Shown piece by piece: positions 9,023 to 18,960 of a stretch of 64,000 nt of DNA (positions are counted from its first letter, which is position 1; every line of letters starts with the position of its first letter). The notes below the pieces were generated by a model. It was given only the letters and a program-made list of their open reading frames with translations. It was not told the origin of the DNA and searched no databases. The stretch is from Opitutaceae bacterium BACL24 MAG-120322-bin51 (GTDB taxonomy: Bacteria > Verrucomicrobiota > Verrucomicrobiia > Opitutales > Coraliomargaritaceae). Location: NCBI GenBank assembly GCA_905182465.1, contig CAJJBI010000004.1:126001-190000 (forward strand). The letters run 5' to 3'. The translations under genes were made by a program, and so were the position numbers.

Positions 9023-9619
9023 ATGGACAATTTTTTAACTCAATTCAATGCAATCAGTCCCATAGACTGGTTCGCTATGATTGCAGGCATTGTTGGTGTC
9101 TACCTTAGTATTAAGGAGAGAATCTTGGCATGGCCGCTCTTCATTTTATGCTATGCCGCCTACGTTTATATAAGCTTACGCGGCAACTACTACGCCTTTG
9201 GGGCCATGAATGTTATTTTCGTGTTTGTGGCTGCCTATGGCTGGCTTAAGTGGTCTAAGTCATCAAGCGAGAGCGGTGGCGAGATCCGCATCTCACATCT
9301 AGCGCCGACGCATCTCTGGATCGTGGCGGCATTTATCTGCGTGGGCACCCTCGGGCTAGGATGGTTACTGGAATCAACGGGAGAAGCGCGGCTCCCCTAC
9401 TATGATGCCTTCGCGACTACGTGTGCGCTGTCCGCGCAATGGATGCTGAGCCGCAAGTATATTGAAAACTGGATTTTTTGGATACTCGCTGACATGGTCT
9501 ACCTAAGCTTTTTCTTTAATGACCGCATATGGCCAAGCGTGATTCTGTTTATCGCATTCATCTTTCTGGCGATCAAAGGATGGATCGAATGGAAGGCAAT
9601 TATCAAGGAGACCGCCTAA
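9023..9619 (+). CDS. pnuC: nicotinamide riboside transporter PnuC
   Basis: A 198-aa inner-membrane protein with about seven hydrophobic helices and the PnuC pattern: IAGIVGVYLSIKERILAWPLFILC near the N-terminus, NVIFVFVAAYGWLKW in the middle, and ILADMVYLSFFF toward the end. It imports nicotinamide riboside, with uptake driven by intracellular phosphorylation. It is followed 8 nt later by a NadR-like kinase gene, matching the usual transporter-kinase pairing for NAD salvage. Together with nadA this gives the cell both de novo and salvage routes. Confidence 0.93.
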   Translation: MDNFLTQFNAISPIDWFAMIAGIVGVYLSIKERILAWPLFILCYAAYVYISLRGNYYAFGAMNVIFVFVAAYGWLKWSKSSSESGGEIRISHLAPTHLWIVAAFICVGTLGLGWLLESTGEARLPYYDAFATTCALSAQWMLSRKYIENWIFWILADMVYLSFFFNDRIWPSVILFIAFIFLAIKGWIEWKAIIKETA

Positions 9620-9627
9620 TCGAAGCC

Positions 9628-10149
9628 ATGAAACGTATCGTTTTAACGGGCGCTGAGTGCACGGGTAAAAGCACTCTCGCACAAGCACTCTCGGGCTACT
9701 ACGGAGAGCCTTGGACGGCTGAGTTCGTGCGTAGCTATGTTGACCAGCTCGACCGCGAATTAATTCAAACAGACCTAGAAGAAATCTTTTGCGGACAGAT
9801 CGCCGCCGAAGATGCTGGCCGGGCAAAGTCGAAACGTTTCGTCATCCACGACACCAATTTATTATCGTCGATCATCTACGCCAATCACTACTTTGAAGCC
9901 ACTTTCGATTGGGTCAACGAGGCCTTACTAGAGCGCAAATACACACTCTACTTACTTTGCTCCCCTGAGGGCATCCAATGGGAAGAGGATCCTGGTCAGC
10001 GCGATGGCCCAAGTGCACGCGAAGAGCTCCACTCAATGTTCAAGGAGAGCTTGGAAAAATTAAAGCTGCCCTATTTCCAGCTCAACGGAGATGAGCCCCT
10101 GCGCCTTGGCCAAGCGATCAAGGCGATCGATGAGGCGCTGAGCCAGTAA
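9628..10149 (+). CDS. nadR: NadR-like ribosylnicotinamide kinase (ATPase domain only)
   Basis: The start is placed at the ATG giving MKRIVLTGAECTGKSTLAQAL, 8 nt after the pnuC stop; longer reading upstream would overlap pnuC heavily. The 173-aa protein has a P-loop GAECTGKST at 8-16 and a HDTNLLSS segment typical of the NadR kinase domain (AAA_28). It lacks the nucleotidyltransferase and DNA-binding parts of E. coli NadR. It is inferred to phosphorylate nicotinamide riboside delivered by PnuC to NMN. An NMN adenylyltransferase must be encoded elsewhere. Confidence 0.85.
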   Translation: MKRIVLTGAECTGKSTLAQALSGYYGEPWTAEFVRSYVDQLDRELIQTDLEEIFCGQIAAEDAGRAKSKRFVIHDTNLLSSIIYANHYFEATFDWVNEALLERKYTLYLLCSPEGIQWEEDPGQRDGPSAREELHSMFKESLEKLKLPYFQLNGDEPLRLGQAIKAIDEALSQ

Positions 10150-10218
10150 GGTGCGAGTTTACTCCCGTCGCACAGAGCCATTCTTTCTGCATGCCGAAAA
10201 GCACGTGCGCCACTCTAA

Positions 10219-11594
10219 TTATTTCGCCTTTGCTTTCTTTTTCGTAGCTTTTTTGGCAGCCGTTTTCTTGACTGCCTTCTTGACTGCCTTCTTCGCTGAC
10301 TTTTTTGCCACCTTTTTCGTAGCAACCTTCTTCGCGGTCTTTTTCGGAGCAGATTCTGTCGGAGGCTTCGGCGCTACTTTCCTAGCAAGCTTCTTGGCGG
10401 TCTTTTTTATCGGCTCTTTCTTAGAACTGCCTTTCCGCTTCGATTCTATAGTCTTCTGCTTCGACCGAACTGAGGCTTCTGGATTCTTGGTGTCTGGCTT
10501 AGAGCCCTCCTCTGCAGGCTTACGGTTGCTCTGCTTTGGCTTGGAATCCCCCTTCTGACTTCCTGCGGATTGTGCGCCTTCTGTTTGATCCGCCGTTTGG
10601 TCACGATTTCGATTGCGCCCGCCCCGGCGGCGACCTCGGCGGCGCTTATTTTTACCACCAGACTCCGAGTCTTCCTGATTGTCCTGCTGCAAGGGCTTCC
10701 TCTCCTTACGTTCATGACTCTGCGGCTTAGACTCAAAATCTTCGATGGCTGCGGCAATCTTATACTCCATCTCGTCGTCGGTGTATGGGATCGTCCGGTC
10801 AACTGGCACTTTTTCCTGAGTCGGAATCTTCGGCTGCTCGGGCGGGCAGTAGGCAGTCGGCGGCAGCACGACTTCGGCGTAAGGATCTAAGGGCACGGCC
10901 ACTTCTGGCAGAACACGGGCGGAGTGCGCACTACTGCGCGGATGCAGCACCAGCTCCGCGGGCACATTAGCAAAATTAGGGTCGAGCAAATGTTCGACTG
11001 CGCGCGCCACATCTTCGAGATCGATATGAGTCTGTTCGCTGCTCTGCACGGAAAGCGCGTCGGGCTCAGGATTTTGACGAAGGATCAGATTCGTCACGCG
11101 CAGGCCAGCGTCGCGGGCACTGTCGAAGAGCGCGCGGTTCATCTCGCGCAAGCCGCCTTCGAGTAGCGCGTTAACCGCACTTGCTGGAGCGCCACTCTTG
11201 TTGGCAGGGATGACGTTGATCAACTGCCCGCGGAAACGCAGGAGATTAGGCAAAGAGAGACGCGTCAACATAACGGGCCCGAGTAAGCCGATCTTAAGGA
11301 TGGCTTCGAGATTGCCGATGGGCAGTTTCTCGAAGGCAGCACCAGGGGTGACATCAATCGCGTGGATCAAAAGATCGAGCGAATTCTCTTTTTTGAGGAT
11401 TTTCTCCCAGCGTCTCAGTGACTCCATTCAAGTCAGTCAGATCCACAGGAGTGGGCGAAAAACTGAGGGTCCGAAAAAGTGACTTTGGAAAAGTTATTTC
11501 CGATCCCGTGAACGCGATAACCTTGGCGAACCAAACGTTGGATAAGGCTTAGCCCGAGAGGTGTCTCGGCGCCTGTGACAATTGCAATGTCCAT
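10219..11594 (-). CDS. degenerate SDR-fold protein with long histone-H1-like Lys/Ala tail (two frame breaks)
   Basis: The N-terminus MDIAIVTGAETPLGLSLIQRL is a Rossmann start (TGxxxPLG). Continuing frames give DLTDLNGVTETL, then LLIHAIDVTPGAAFEKLP and LINVIPANKSGAPASAVNALLEGG. The position of the SDR YxxxK pair holds Ala/Leu, so it is probably not an active oxidoreductase. From about residue 200 of the reconstructed protein the chain is low complexity: Pro-rich, then RRRGRRRGGRNRNRD, and finally repeated KKA/KKV blocks like KKVAKKSAKKAVKKAVKK, resembling AlgP or histone H1. Extra bases in AAAAA (11458-11462) and CCC (11406-11408) break the frame. Nucleic-acid binding by the tail is inferred. 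Confidence 0.7.
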
Positions 11595-11792
11595 AAACTG
11601 TAAGAAAGTGACTCGGCAAACGGAGAACGCCCGATTGGGGTTCGTCAGTGACGCATGCGAGAATGAAATGTTGCTAATAGATGAATCGGAGCGGCGTCCG
11701 CTGGCAATGGAAATCGGCGGAGGTTTTAAGGGTCTAGTCCCAAAAACGTGACGACTTAAACTATACGGAGCCCACCAAGCGTAGTCGCTCCA

Positions 11793-12818
11793 TTAGCGAA
11801 TGCGCCCAAGCTGAGCACGCACTAACTCTGCAATCTTTTGCATCGCGGATACCGGAGGCAAATCAGCAAAAGGCGCGACCGCACTGGTCGCTTTGGCCAG
11901 TTCGACCTCAAATACAGCCACCACTTCGTCAAAAATTGGAAAGTCGTGCAGCCGCGCGGTAAAATCTGCAGCCACGGTCTTGTCACCATCTTTAAAGCGG
12001 GCGATCAAGGAATCACGTTCTTCGGCAGGGAGTTTTTCCAATAAAAGCAGTAGCGGAAGAGTAAACTTACCCTTAGTCAGGTCAGTGCCGAGTGTCTTGC
12101 CGATCATTGACTCGTCGGCGTAAAGATCGACGAGGTCGTCGAATATCTGGTAGGCGATGCCTACATGGCGGCCAAAGAGCCCCGCAGCCTCGCTAAACTG
12201 GACAGGGTAGCCGGCGACTGTAGCCCCGAGGCGACAAGCCACTTCGAAAAGTTCCGCTGTCTTAAGCTGGATCACGCGAAAGTAAAAATCGCGACTGTAG
12301 TTTACCTCGCCGCGCTGGTAGGTCTGCGCGATCTCACCGGCGCAAACTCGTGCAGTCGCTTGTGCAACGGAACGGCAGATCTCATTCGTATCAAATTCGG
12401 CAGCTAGTTCAAGTGCATGAGAAAAAAGCACATCGCCGATCAGCACGGCGGCGGCAGGGCCAAACTTTTTGGCCGCGGTTTCCTGGCGGTGGCGCGTGTC
12501 GGCTTCGTCGAGAATGTCGTCGTGCACAAGCGTGGCAAGATGAACGAGCTCGATCACGGACCCTAGGCGCACGAGGGCGTCGGCGCGATTTTCCGCAGGA
12601 CCCTCCCAACCGCTATAGGCGACGAGCATAGGCCGCAGGCGTTTGCCACTGTGCCCAAATACATAGCGCACATGCTCTTGGATCTCTGGCTCCAGCTTGG
12701 CGACTTGCAATTGCAAGAAAGCGTCGAGCTCATCGAGATAGGGCTTCACCGGCGTATACACATCGGTGAAGCCAGCAGCGGCCACTTTGTCAGCTTCGGA
12801 CTGGGAACGAGTCATCAT
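11793..12818 (-). CDS. polyprenyl (all-trans) diphosphate synthase
   Basis: Head-to-tail prenyltransferase of 341 aa making the isoprenoid side chain of quinones by adding isopentenyl diphosphate units. It contains GKRLRP (58-63), the first aspartate-rich motif LVHDDILDEADTRH (97-110) and the second YQIFDDLVDLYADE. Product length (hepta-, octa- or longer) cannot be read confidently. It is followed 51 nt downstream on the opposite edge by an alpha/beta hydrolase on the same strand (the hydrolase lies upstream in transcription). Likely feeds menaquinone synthesis, used by the D-lactate dehydrogenase found elsewhere in this window. Confidence 0.9.
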   Translation of the reverse strand: MMTRSQSEADKVAAAGFTDVYTPVKPYLDELDAFLQLQVAKLEPEIQEHVRYVFGHSGKRLRPMLVAYSGWEGPAENRADALVRLGSVIELVHLATLVHDDILDEADTRHRQETAAKKFGPAAAVLIGDVLFSHALELAAEFDTNEICRSVAQATARVCAGEIAQTYQRGEVNYSRDFYFRVIQLKTAELFEVACRLGATVAGYPVQFSEAAGLFGRHVGIAYQIFDDLVDLYADESMIGKTLGTDLTKGKFTLPLLLLLEKLPAEERDSLIARFKDGDKTVAADFTARLHDFPIFDEVVAVFEVELAKATSAVAPFADLPPVSAMQKIAELVRAQLGRIR

Positions 12819-12869
12819 TTAAAGTAACAAAAGCCAGAAGGTGGCCAGGCGCAAAGTCAAACACTCGAA

Positions 12870-13673
12870 TTACCGCAAACACGTGTCGAGAGCCTTCAGG
12901 AAGCCCTTACGGTTTTCTACATGCACATTGTGACCTGCGCTCGGGACGATCTCTTCACGCAAATGAGAGAACCAGCATCGCATTTTCTCGGCGTCATTAT
13001 CATCGATAAAGTCTGAGTTAGCGCCACGCACGAGGAGCGCAGGCTGATCGTAGCGGTCGGTCTCGAGGAGTGAGTTTTGGCGAATGTGCGGTAAGCTGGC
13101 GTAGAGCGCTTCTAAATTGACCTGCCACTTAAACCCATCAGAAGCCTCGGCACGCACGAGGTTGGTGAGCAAAAACTGGCGCATCGCCCAATCCTCTACC
13201 ATGGGTTTGAGCAACTCTTCAGCCTCTTTTCGACTGGTCAGTTCGGCGACCGGAATACGCTTCATCGCGCGAAACTCATTATCGTGATACGGCGGATAGA
13301 GCTTAGCTGCAATATCGACAATAATAAGTTTTTTAACCACCGCGGGATTTTCACAGGCGTAGCGCATGGCCACCTTGCCGCCGAGGCTGTGCCCCATTAG
13401 GATCGTCGATTCGATATTTTGCCGATCAAGATAAGCCTGTAAATCGGCACTCATCTCTGCCCACCGCATGCTGCCCGCATGGGGTGAACTACCATGATTC
13501 CTCAAATCGACCGCATGGACATCGAAGCGATTTTGTAGCGCCTTCCCGATCGTCGACCAGTTACGCGAAGAGCCAAGTAAACCATGCAGGATGACCAGCG
13601 CCGGCGCAGCAGAGTTTTCAAAACGTAAAGAATGTAAGGGAACTGCCATGGACAAGAGAAGAGATGGAGGCAT
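12870..13673 (-). CDS. alpha/beta hydrolase, YbfF-like esterase
   Basis: A 267-aa alpha/beta hydrolase. The oxyanion-hole segment is VILHGLLGSSRNW, the nucleophile elbow GHSLGG, the acid likely Asp in RGANSDFI and the base His in SAGHNVH. The pattern LHGLLGSSRNWSTIG plus DLRNHGSSPH is typical of the YbfF / PRK10673 acyl-CoA or carboxyl-esterase group. Methionine at position 9 (MAVPLHSLRF) is an alternative start that would drop a short leader (MPPSLLLS). It is divergent from mutS. The natural substrate is unknown. Confidence 0.85.
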   Translation of the reverse strand: MPPSLLLSMAVPLHSLRFENSAAPALVILHGLLGSSRNWSTIGKALQNRFDVHAVDLRNHGSSPHAGSMRWAEMSADLQAYLDRQNIESTILMGHSLGGKVAMRYACENPAVVKKLIIVDIAAKLYPPYHDNEFRAMKRIPVAELTSRKEAEELLKPMVEDWAMRQFLLTNLVRAEASDGFKWQVNLEALYASLPHIRQNSLLETDRYDQPALLVRGANSDFIDDNDAEKMRCWFSHLREEIVPSAGHNVHVENRKGFLKALDTCLR

Positions 13674-13758
13674 CCTCGCCCAGATTCAACCTCATGTTTA
13701 TAATTCTGTGTGCATCAGGGTTGATCTGTGGCACTGAATCACTTGTATCAACACTTTC

Positions 13759-16333
13759 ATGTCTTCCGAGAAATCAAAGAAACTCACCCCCATGATGCAG
13801 CAATGGCACGAGATCCGTGCCAAGCTTGCAGACGATACGCTGCTCATGTTTCGGCTCGGGGACTTCTACGAGATCTTTAAGCAAGACGCCGAATGGGGCG
13901 CAAAATTACTCGGCATCACTCTTACCCACCGCCACGGCATGCCCATGGCTGGCATCCCCTTTCATGCCGCCGACGGCTACATTCAAAAGCTCCTCGATCA
14001 AGGCATCAAAATCGCCATCTGCGATCAGGTCGAAACGCCGCAGCCTGGGAAGTTGGTTAAACGCGCACTCACCCGCATCATTACCCCTGGCACGCGACTG
14101 GCGGACACTCAGATCGACGCCCAGCGCAATCACTTCTTACTCTCTCTCTCGCTTGGCAAAAAAGCGCTTAACGCCGCCTGGCTAGACCTAACCACCGGCG
14201 AGTTTTTTCTCGCCTCTGAAGTGAAGCCAGAAAACCTCTTCGCCGCCTTCGAAAGCCTTGACCCACGCGAGATCATTGTGCCCGAAAACGCTGCCGAGCA
14301 GTGGAGCCTTCCTCACACCGATCAGCGCTTTCGTGAGCTCTACACCCACATTGGCGATGGCCGAACGATCAGCCCCATCCCCGATTACCACTTTGACGAA
14401 GCGGGTGGCGCCCAATCCGTGATGGAAGCGCTCGGGGTGATGAACCTTGAAGGCTTCGGTATCGATCTAAATCACCCCGCCCTCGGCGCGGCTGGTGCAC
14501 TCATCCACTACGCCACCGAGACCCTTTGTGCCAAGCCCGAGAATCTGCGAAAGATCAAAGAATACAGCAGTGAGCGCACCCTCCTACTCGACCCAGCTAC
14601 ACTCCGTAATTTAGAGATTTTCAAGTCCGCCGCCAACACCCGCCAAGGCTCTCTTCTGGCCGCAATGGATGGCACTGTAACCGCCCCTGGCGCCCGCTTA
14701 ATAGAGCGTTGGCTTTGCGCGCCCGAGCTTGACCTCGACGAAATTAAGCGCCGCCAAAACTGTGTAGGCGAATTCGTCACCGCCCCCGGTCTCGCAACCG
14801 AGTTGCAAAATCTAGCTCAAAGGCGTGCGCGACATCGAGCGCATCCTCAGCCGCCTACAAAACCGGATGCGCAACCCCCGCGAGCTCGGCGGCGTGCGTG
14901 ACACCCTCTTGGCGCTCCCCGCCATAGCCACGAATCTTCTCGAGTTTCCAGATTCGCCCGTTGCCGCCATCGCCGAACGCATCCACGATTTTGGTTCGAT
15001 CTCCGCGACTCTCGACCGTAGCCTCGCCGAAGAATTACCCAGCAACATCGCCGACGGCGGGACCATCCGCGAGGGCTTCGACGAAGCCCTCGATCACACC
15101 CGCAGCCTGACCCGCGACAGCCAAAAATGGCTAGCCGAGTTTGAGCTAGGCGAGCAAGCCCGTACCGGCATCAAAAACTTAAAGATCCGCTATAACGGTG
15201 CCTTCGGCTACTTCATCGAAGTGACTAAGAGCAACATCGCCCTCGTCCCTGAAGAATACGTGCGTAAGCAGACGATGAAGAACGCCGAGCGCTACACCAC
15301 CGACCTACTCAAAGAGCGCGAACGTGAAATCCTCCACGCCGAGGAAAAAGCCCTCGCGCGCGAAGAAGCTCTCTTCAACGTTCTCATCGAAGCCATCCTC
15401 GAACACGCCGATGCGCTCAGAGAAACCGCCGCCGCCATGGCCGAGATCGACGTCTTCATCGGCTGGAGCACCCTCGCCCGCGAATGGGACTACTGCAAGC
15501 CACAGCTCGACCACACCGATGTCTGCCTCATCGATCAAGGCCGTCACCCAGTAGTTGAACAAATGATGCGCGAGCAACGCCTTGGCCTCGCTGGTACTCA
15601 CGCCTTCGTGCCCAACGACTGCCGCTTATCCAGCTCCGGCAACACAGAAGACGCTCCGCAGATCGCCCTCATCACCGGCCCCAATATGGCTGGTAAATCG
15701 ACCTACATTCGGCAAGTCGCCCTGATCGTCCTGATGGCACAATCTGGCGCATGGGTGCCGGCTCGTGCTTGCCAACTAGGAGTGGTCGACCGCATTTTCT
15801 CCCGCGTCGGTGCCAGCGACGAACTGGCTCGAGGCAACTCCACCTTCATGGTCGAGATGAACGAGACGGCCAACATTCTCAACAACGCGACCGAACGCAG
15901 CCTCGTCATCCTAGACGAGATCGGCCGAGGCACCAGCACCTATGATGGCCTCTCCATCGCATGGGCGGTGATCGAACACTTGCATCCTGCCGATGCTGCC
16001 GGCGCCCGCACACTTTTCGCGACGCACTACCATGAGCTCACGCAGCTCGCTAAAACCCTTGCTCGATTAGAGAACTACTCGGTCGCAGTGAAGGAGTGGA
16101 ACGACGAGATCGTCTTCGTCCGCCAAGTGATTAAAGGTGCGGCCGACCGGTCTTATGGCATTCAAGTCGCCAGACTAGCAGGGCTTCCCAGCACGGTGAT
16201 CGACCGAGCAAAAACCATCCTCGAGCGCCTTGAAGCCGACGACTCCTCGCACAATCTTCTGCGCAAGCGCATGAAGAAAGAAAGCAGCGGCGGCGATACC
16301 AGCAAAGAAGACGATCAGCTGGATTTGTTTTAA
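13759..16333 (+). CDS. mutS: DNA mismatch repair ATPase MutS (one frame break)
   Basis: Recognises mispaired bases and small loops and recruits MutL. The N-terminal mismatch-recognition segment LMFRLGDFYEIF carries the Phe-x-Glu-type motif (FYEIF). The ATPase carries GPNMAGKSTYIRQ (Walker A), the DEIGRGTSTYDG Walker B/signature and the THYHEL motif. The reading frame breaks in AAA at 14819-14821: deleting one A joins LQNLAQ directly to GVRDIERILSRLQ, restoring one protein of about 857 aa. Since the rest is intact, the extra base is probably an error, though a true mutS mutant would be a mutator. The end overlaps the convergent MFS gene by 4 nt. Confidence 0.94.
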
Positions 16334-17538
16334 ATCTTTGCAGACGTCGGCTTACCGACTACGCCGACTAAAAAGTAGGCCAAGGGGACGACCGAAAACA
16401 CAGCTAGCGCCAACCAGAACAAGGTCCAATTTTCAGCACCATCGCTGACGGCCCCCTGATAGAGCCACCCGCAGGAAAACGCGCCCAAGATCCCCGCAAC
16501 ACTGCCGATTAAAAGCTGGAAAAGCGCCTGCGCCTGGCCACGCATGGTATCGGGCACACGCTTATCGAGGAACATTCGGCCCGTCACATAAAGATAGGTG
16601 TAGACCGGTCCATGCAGCGCGATGCCGACCCAGATCACCGATAGTGAGCCAAGCTCGCCAGCAAGTGCGAAGAGGCCAAAGCGCAATATCCCAAGAATAA
16701 GTCCGGCCACAATAAACCAACGGACACGAAAACGACTGCCTAACAAACTCAGGGACAGCATCGCAAAAATTTCCAGCATTTGCCCAAAGGTCATTTGTGC
16801 AGTCGGGTGCTCGCTGCCGAAGGTAACCAGCATAATCGGCACGATCATAAAGAAGGCCACGCAGGGAATCGCGAAGAGCATCGATGCGATGTAGAAGACG
16901 CGCAGCTCTCGAATCTTGAGTAGCCCAAATGCATTCAAGCCCAAGCGCGCGCGCCAGCCCCTGCTCTCAAAGTCCGTGGGCGGAGTGGCTGGTAAAAGAA
17001 AGCACAGCGCCCCCATAATGAAGCGGATGTAAGCAGCAAACAGTCCCGCGTCAGCAGACCGGTCGAGGCCTAGTTGACTCGTGAGCAGACCCCCCAGCAT
17101 CCAGCCAATGGTTCCGAACATCGAATAGATCGGAAAGCTCTTCGATGCGTTCGGTAAATTGGTCAACTTGACCTTAGTGATCAGAGCAAAAATCGGCCCA
17201 GAGATCACCGCATTGACACCCTGGAAAACCAAATACCACCCCGGATGCCAGCCCCACTTAAGTGAGGAAAACCCAAACCAGAGGAAAAACGCACCGGAAA
17301 TTCCTAATATTCCGAGCAGTTTCTCGGCATGCATTTTCCGATCGGAGAGTGCCCCGAAGATCAAGGCGGAGACAAGCATACCAAAGGGAGGCAGCGCCGT
17401 CGCATAGGGCAGTAGCCAGCCCGCATCATGCGTCTCCAATATATTCGGCAACGAAGTCACCCACATGCCCGGCGGCATGAACATCAGACACATGACTACA
17501 CCCATCATGTAGCGGCGGTTTTGGAGACTTAGTTGCAT
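16330..17538 (-). CDS. MFS transporter, nucleoside:proton symporter-like (NupG/XapB type)
   Basis: A 402-aa protein with 12 predicted membrane helices. The layout (short N-terminus MQLSLQNRRYMMGVVMCLMFMPPGMWV, TM pairs, ALFQLLIGSVAGILGAFSCGWLYQ near the C-terminus) resembles the nucleoside H+ symporter family PF03825. It is convergent with mutS (4-nt overlap) and divergent from the Y-family polymerase gene. Substrate remains inferred: nucleosides are the leading guess, sugars an alternative. Confidence 0.7.
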   Translation of the reverse strand: MQLSLQNRRYMMGVVMCLMFMPPGMWVTSLPNILETHDAGWLLPYATALPPFGMLVSALIFGALSDRKMHAEKLLGILGISGAFFLWFGFSSLKWGWHPGWYLVFQGVNAVISGPIFALITKVKLTNLPNASKSFPIYSMFGTIGWMLGGLLTSQLGLDRSADAGLFAAYIRFIMGALCFLLPATPPTDFESRGWRARLGLNAFGLLKIRELRVFYIASMLFAIPCVAFFMIVPIMLVTFGSEHPTAQMTFGQMLEIFAMLSLSLLGSRFRVRWFIVAGLILGILRFGLFALAGELGSLSVIWVGIALHGPVYTYLYVTGRMFLDKRVPDTMRGQAQALFQLLIGSVAGILGAFSCGWLYQGAVSDGAENWTLFWLALAVFSVVPLAYFLVGVVGKPTSAKI

Positions 17539-17594
17539 AAGCGTTCAGCGATATATGCAGCGAACCGCCAATAGCAAGTATAGGCGCATTTTTT

Positions 17595-17615
17595 TATAAT
17601 AGTGAACATAGGTAT
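17595..17615 (+). promoter_or_regulatory. candidate -10 element with overlapping GAAC-N4-GTAT operator-like site before the Y-family polymerase
   Basis: TATAAT lies at 17595-17600 in the divergent region, followed at 17604-17615 by GAAC-ATAG-GTAT. The latter resembles the GAAC-N4-GTTC LexA box of several phyla with one mismatch in the second half. It would overlap the transcription start, a good place for repression of a lesion-bypass polymerase. No convincing -35 was seen, and the LexA site of this lineage is not known from this window, so this is tentative. Confidence 0.3.
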
Positions 17616-17659
17616 ACCTTTTTATTGCGTTCGATTGACCGCTAGTACCCCTTGGAGGA

Positions 17660-18928
17660 ATGTCTCTCCGCTACTTATTCATAGATTTTGACAGCTTTTA
17701 CGCCTCGGTCGAGCAGCAGATGCGTCCTGAGCTGAGAGGTCGGCCTGTGGGCATCGTGCCCTCTCTTGGAGTAGAAACCACCTGCTGCATTGCGGCGAGT
17801 TATGAGGCGAAGGCCTACGGCGTTAAAACCGGGACTGGGGTTCGCGAGGCGCGCTACCTCTGCCCCGGGATCGTCTTCGTGGAGGCGGGGCACTCGAACT
17901 ATGTGCGCGTGCATGAGCGGATAAAGAAGCTGGTCCACGAGATCATCTACGTGGATGCGGTGCTTTCGATCGACGAAATGTATGGTCGTCTGCCTCGGCA
18001 CTGGCAGCCGCTGGAAGTAGCGCGCGCTAAGGCGATGGAGATCAAGACGGCTCTGGCCGCTGGAATCGGTGAGCACATTCGCGCTTCGATCGGCTTAGCG
18101 CCGAACCGCTTTCTTGCCAAGCTGGCGAGTAAGCTGGAAAAGCCAAACGGACTGACCACGATGGACTTTGAGGAAATCCCAGAGAAGCTCTACCGCTTCA
18201 AGCTGAGCGACATCACAGGGATCGGGCGGCGTATCGAACAGCGACTGCGCACTGCGCGAATCATGGATATGGAGGCGCTTTGCACGGCCAGCCGGCGCAA
18301 GCTCCATCGCATCTGGGGATCTGTCGAGGGCGACCGAATGTGGTATGCGCTACGAGGCGTCGAGGTGCCCGCGGTGGAGACGACGCGTAGCACTATCGGG
18401 CACTCGCATGTCTTGCCCCCACGCTTGCGAACCTTCCACGGAGGGCACGCCACACTCCACCGCATGTTACAAAAGGCCTGCTTGCGGTTGCGGGCGATGG
18501 ATCATTTCACTGGACAGCTCTCGGTCGGGGTAAAATTCGGCTTTGAACTACGATGGGGGGCAGAGACACGTTGCTTTCCGACGCAGGACAGCGTGGTGCT
18601 AGGCAAATTACTGAATCAAATTTGGGCGGAGCACCCAGGGGATGCGCCCGAGCCGACGAAGGTCAGCATTACACTTTCCCGGCTGGAGCACGTCGGTGTG
18701 CACACGCCTTCGCTCTTTGTAGAGGATAATCAAGCTCGCCGGATGGAGCTCCAACACGCCATGGATGGAGTCAATAAGCGCTTCGGAGGGCGCACAATCT
18801 ATTATGCGGACGCAATGGAAGCTCAGCGTAGTCGCGAAGCGGCCCCGATGCGCATCGCCTTCAATCACATTCCCGAGTTAGAACTGGAGCGCGACCAAAA
18901 CGTAGACAAAAAAGCCCCCGGTCCCTAA
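17660..18928 (+). CDS. Y-family DNA polymerase (DinB/UmuC superfamily)
   Basis: A 422-aa translesion polymerase. Palm motifs are IDFDSFYASVEQ with Asp9, and LSIDEMYG with Asp105/Glu106, supplying the metal-binding carboxylates; the canonical form is SIDEaY(l)D. CCIAASYEAKAYGVKTG is the conserved finger segment, and LSDITGIGRRIEQRL the helix-hairpin-helix thumb. The little-finger region extends to about residue 400. Whether it is DinB, UmuC or ImuB-like cannot be fixed; the intact catalytic residues argue against ImuB. No imuA, dnaE2 or umuD neighbour is present. Its last codons lie within a terminator hairpin that serves the opposite strand. Confidence 0.88.
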   Translation: MSLRYLFIDFDSFYASVEQQMRPELRGRPVGIVPSLGVETTCCIAASYEAKAYGVKTGTGVREARYLCPGIVFVEAGHSNYVRVHERIKKLVHEIIYVDAVLSIDEMYGRLPRHWQPLEVARAKAMEIKTALAAGIGEHIRASIGLAPNRFLAKLASKLEKPNGLTTMDFEEIPEKLYRFKLSDITGIGRRIEQRLRTARIMDMEALCTASRRKLHRIWGSVEGDRMWYALRGVEVPAVETTRSTIGHSHVLPPRLRTFHGGHATLHRMLQKACLRLRAMDHFTGQLSVGVKFGFELRWGAETRCFPTQDSVVLGKLLNQIWAEHPGDAPEPTKVSITLSRLEHVGVHTPSLFVEDNQARRMELQHAMDGVNKRFGGRTIYYADAMEAQRSREAAPMRIAFNHIPELELERDQNVDKKAPGP

Positions 18929-18942
18929 AGACCGGAGGCTTT
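18911..18942 (-). terminator. intrinsic terminator of the porin-PiT phosphate unit
   Basis: Two 13-nt arms (18911-18923 and 18930-18942) with one mismatch enclose a six-base loop. Read on the minus strand the stem is followed by TTTTTT, the canonical arrangement, about 19 nt after the PiT stop codon. On the plus strand there is no T-tract. The distal arm lies inside the last codons of the convergent polymerase gene, so the two genes share this sequence. Confidence 0.8.
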
Positions 18943-18960
18943 CGTGAAAGTTGACGTCAG

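Noticed and set aside
10151-10558. Phe/Ala-rich plus-strand frame opposite the Lys/Ala tail
   Set aside because: It is the antisense image of KKA repeats; no start context or family likeness.
13724-13737. ATCTGTGGCACTGA shared by the mutS leader and 31924-31937
   Set aside because: A shared 14-mer is expected by chance in 64 kb, and the flanks differ; the palindrome at 31930-31942 is not present at the mutS copy.
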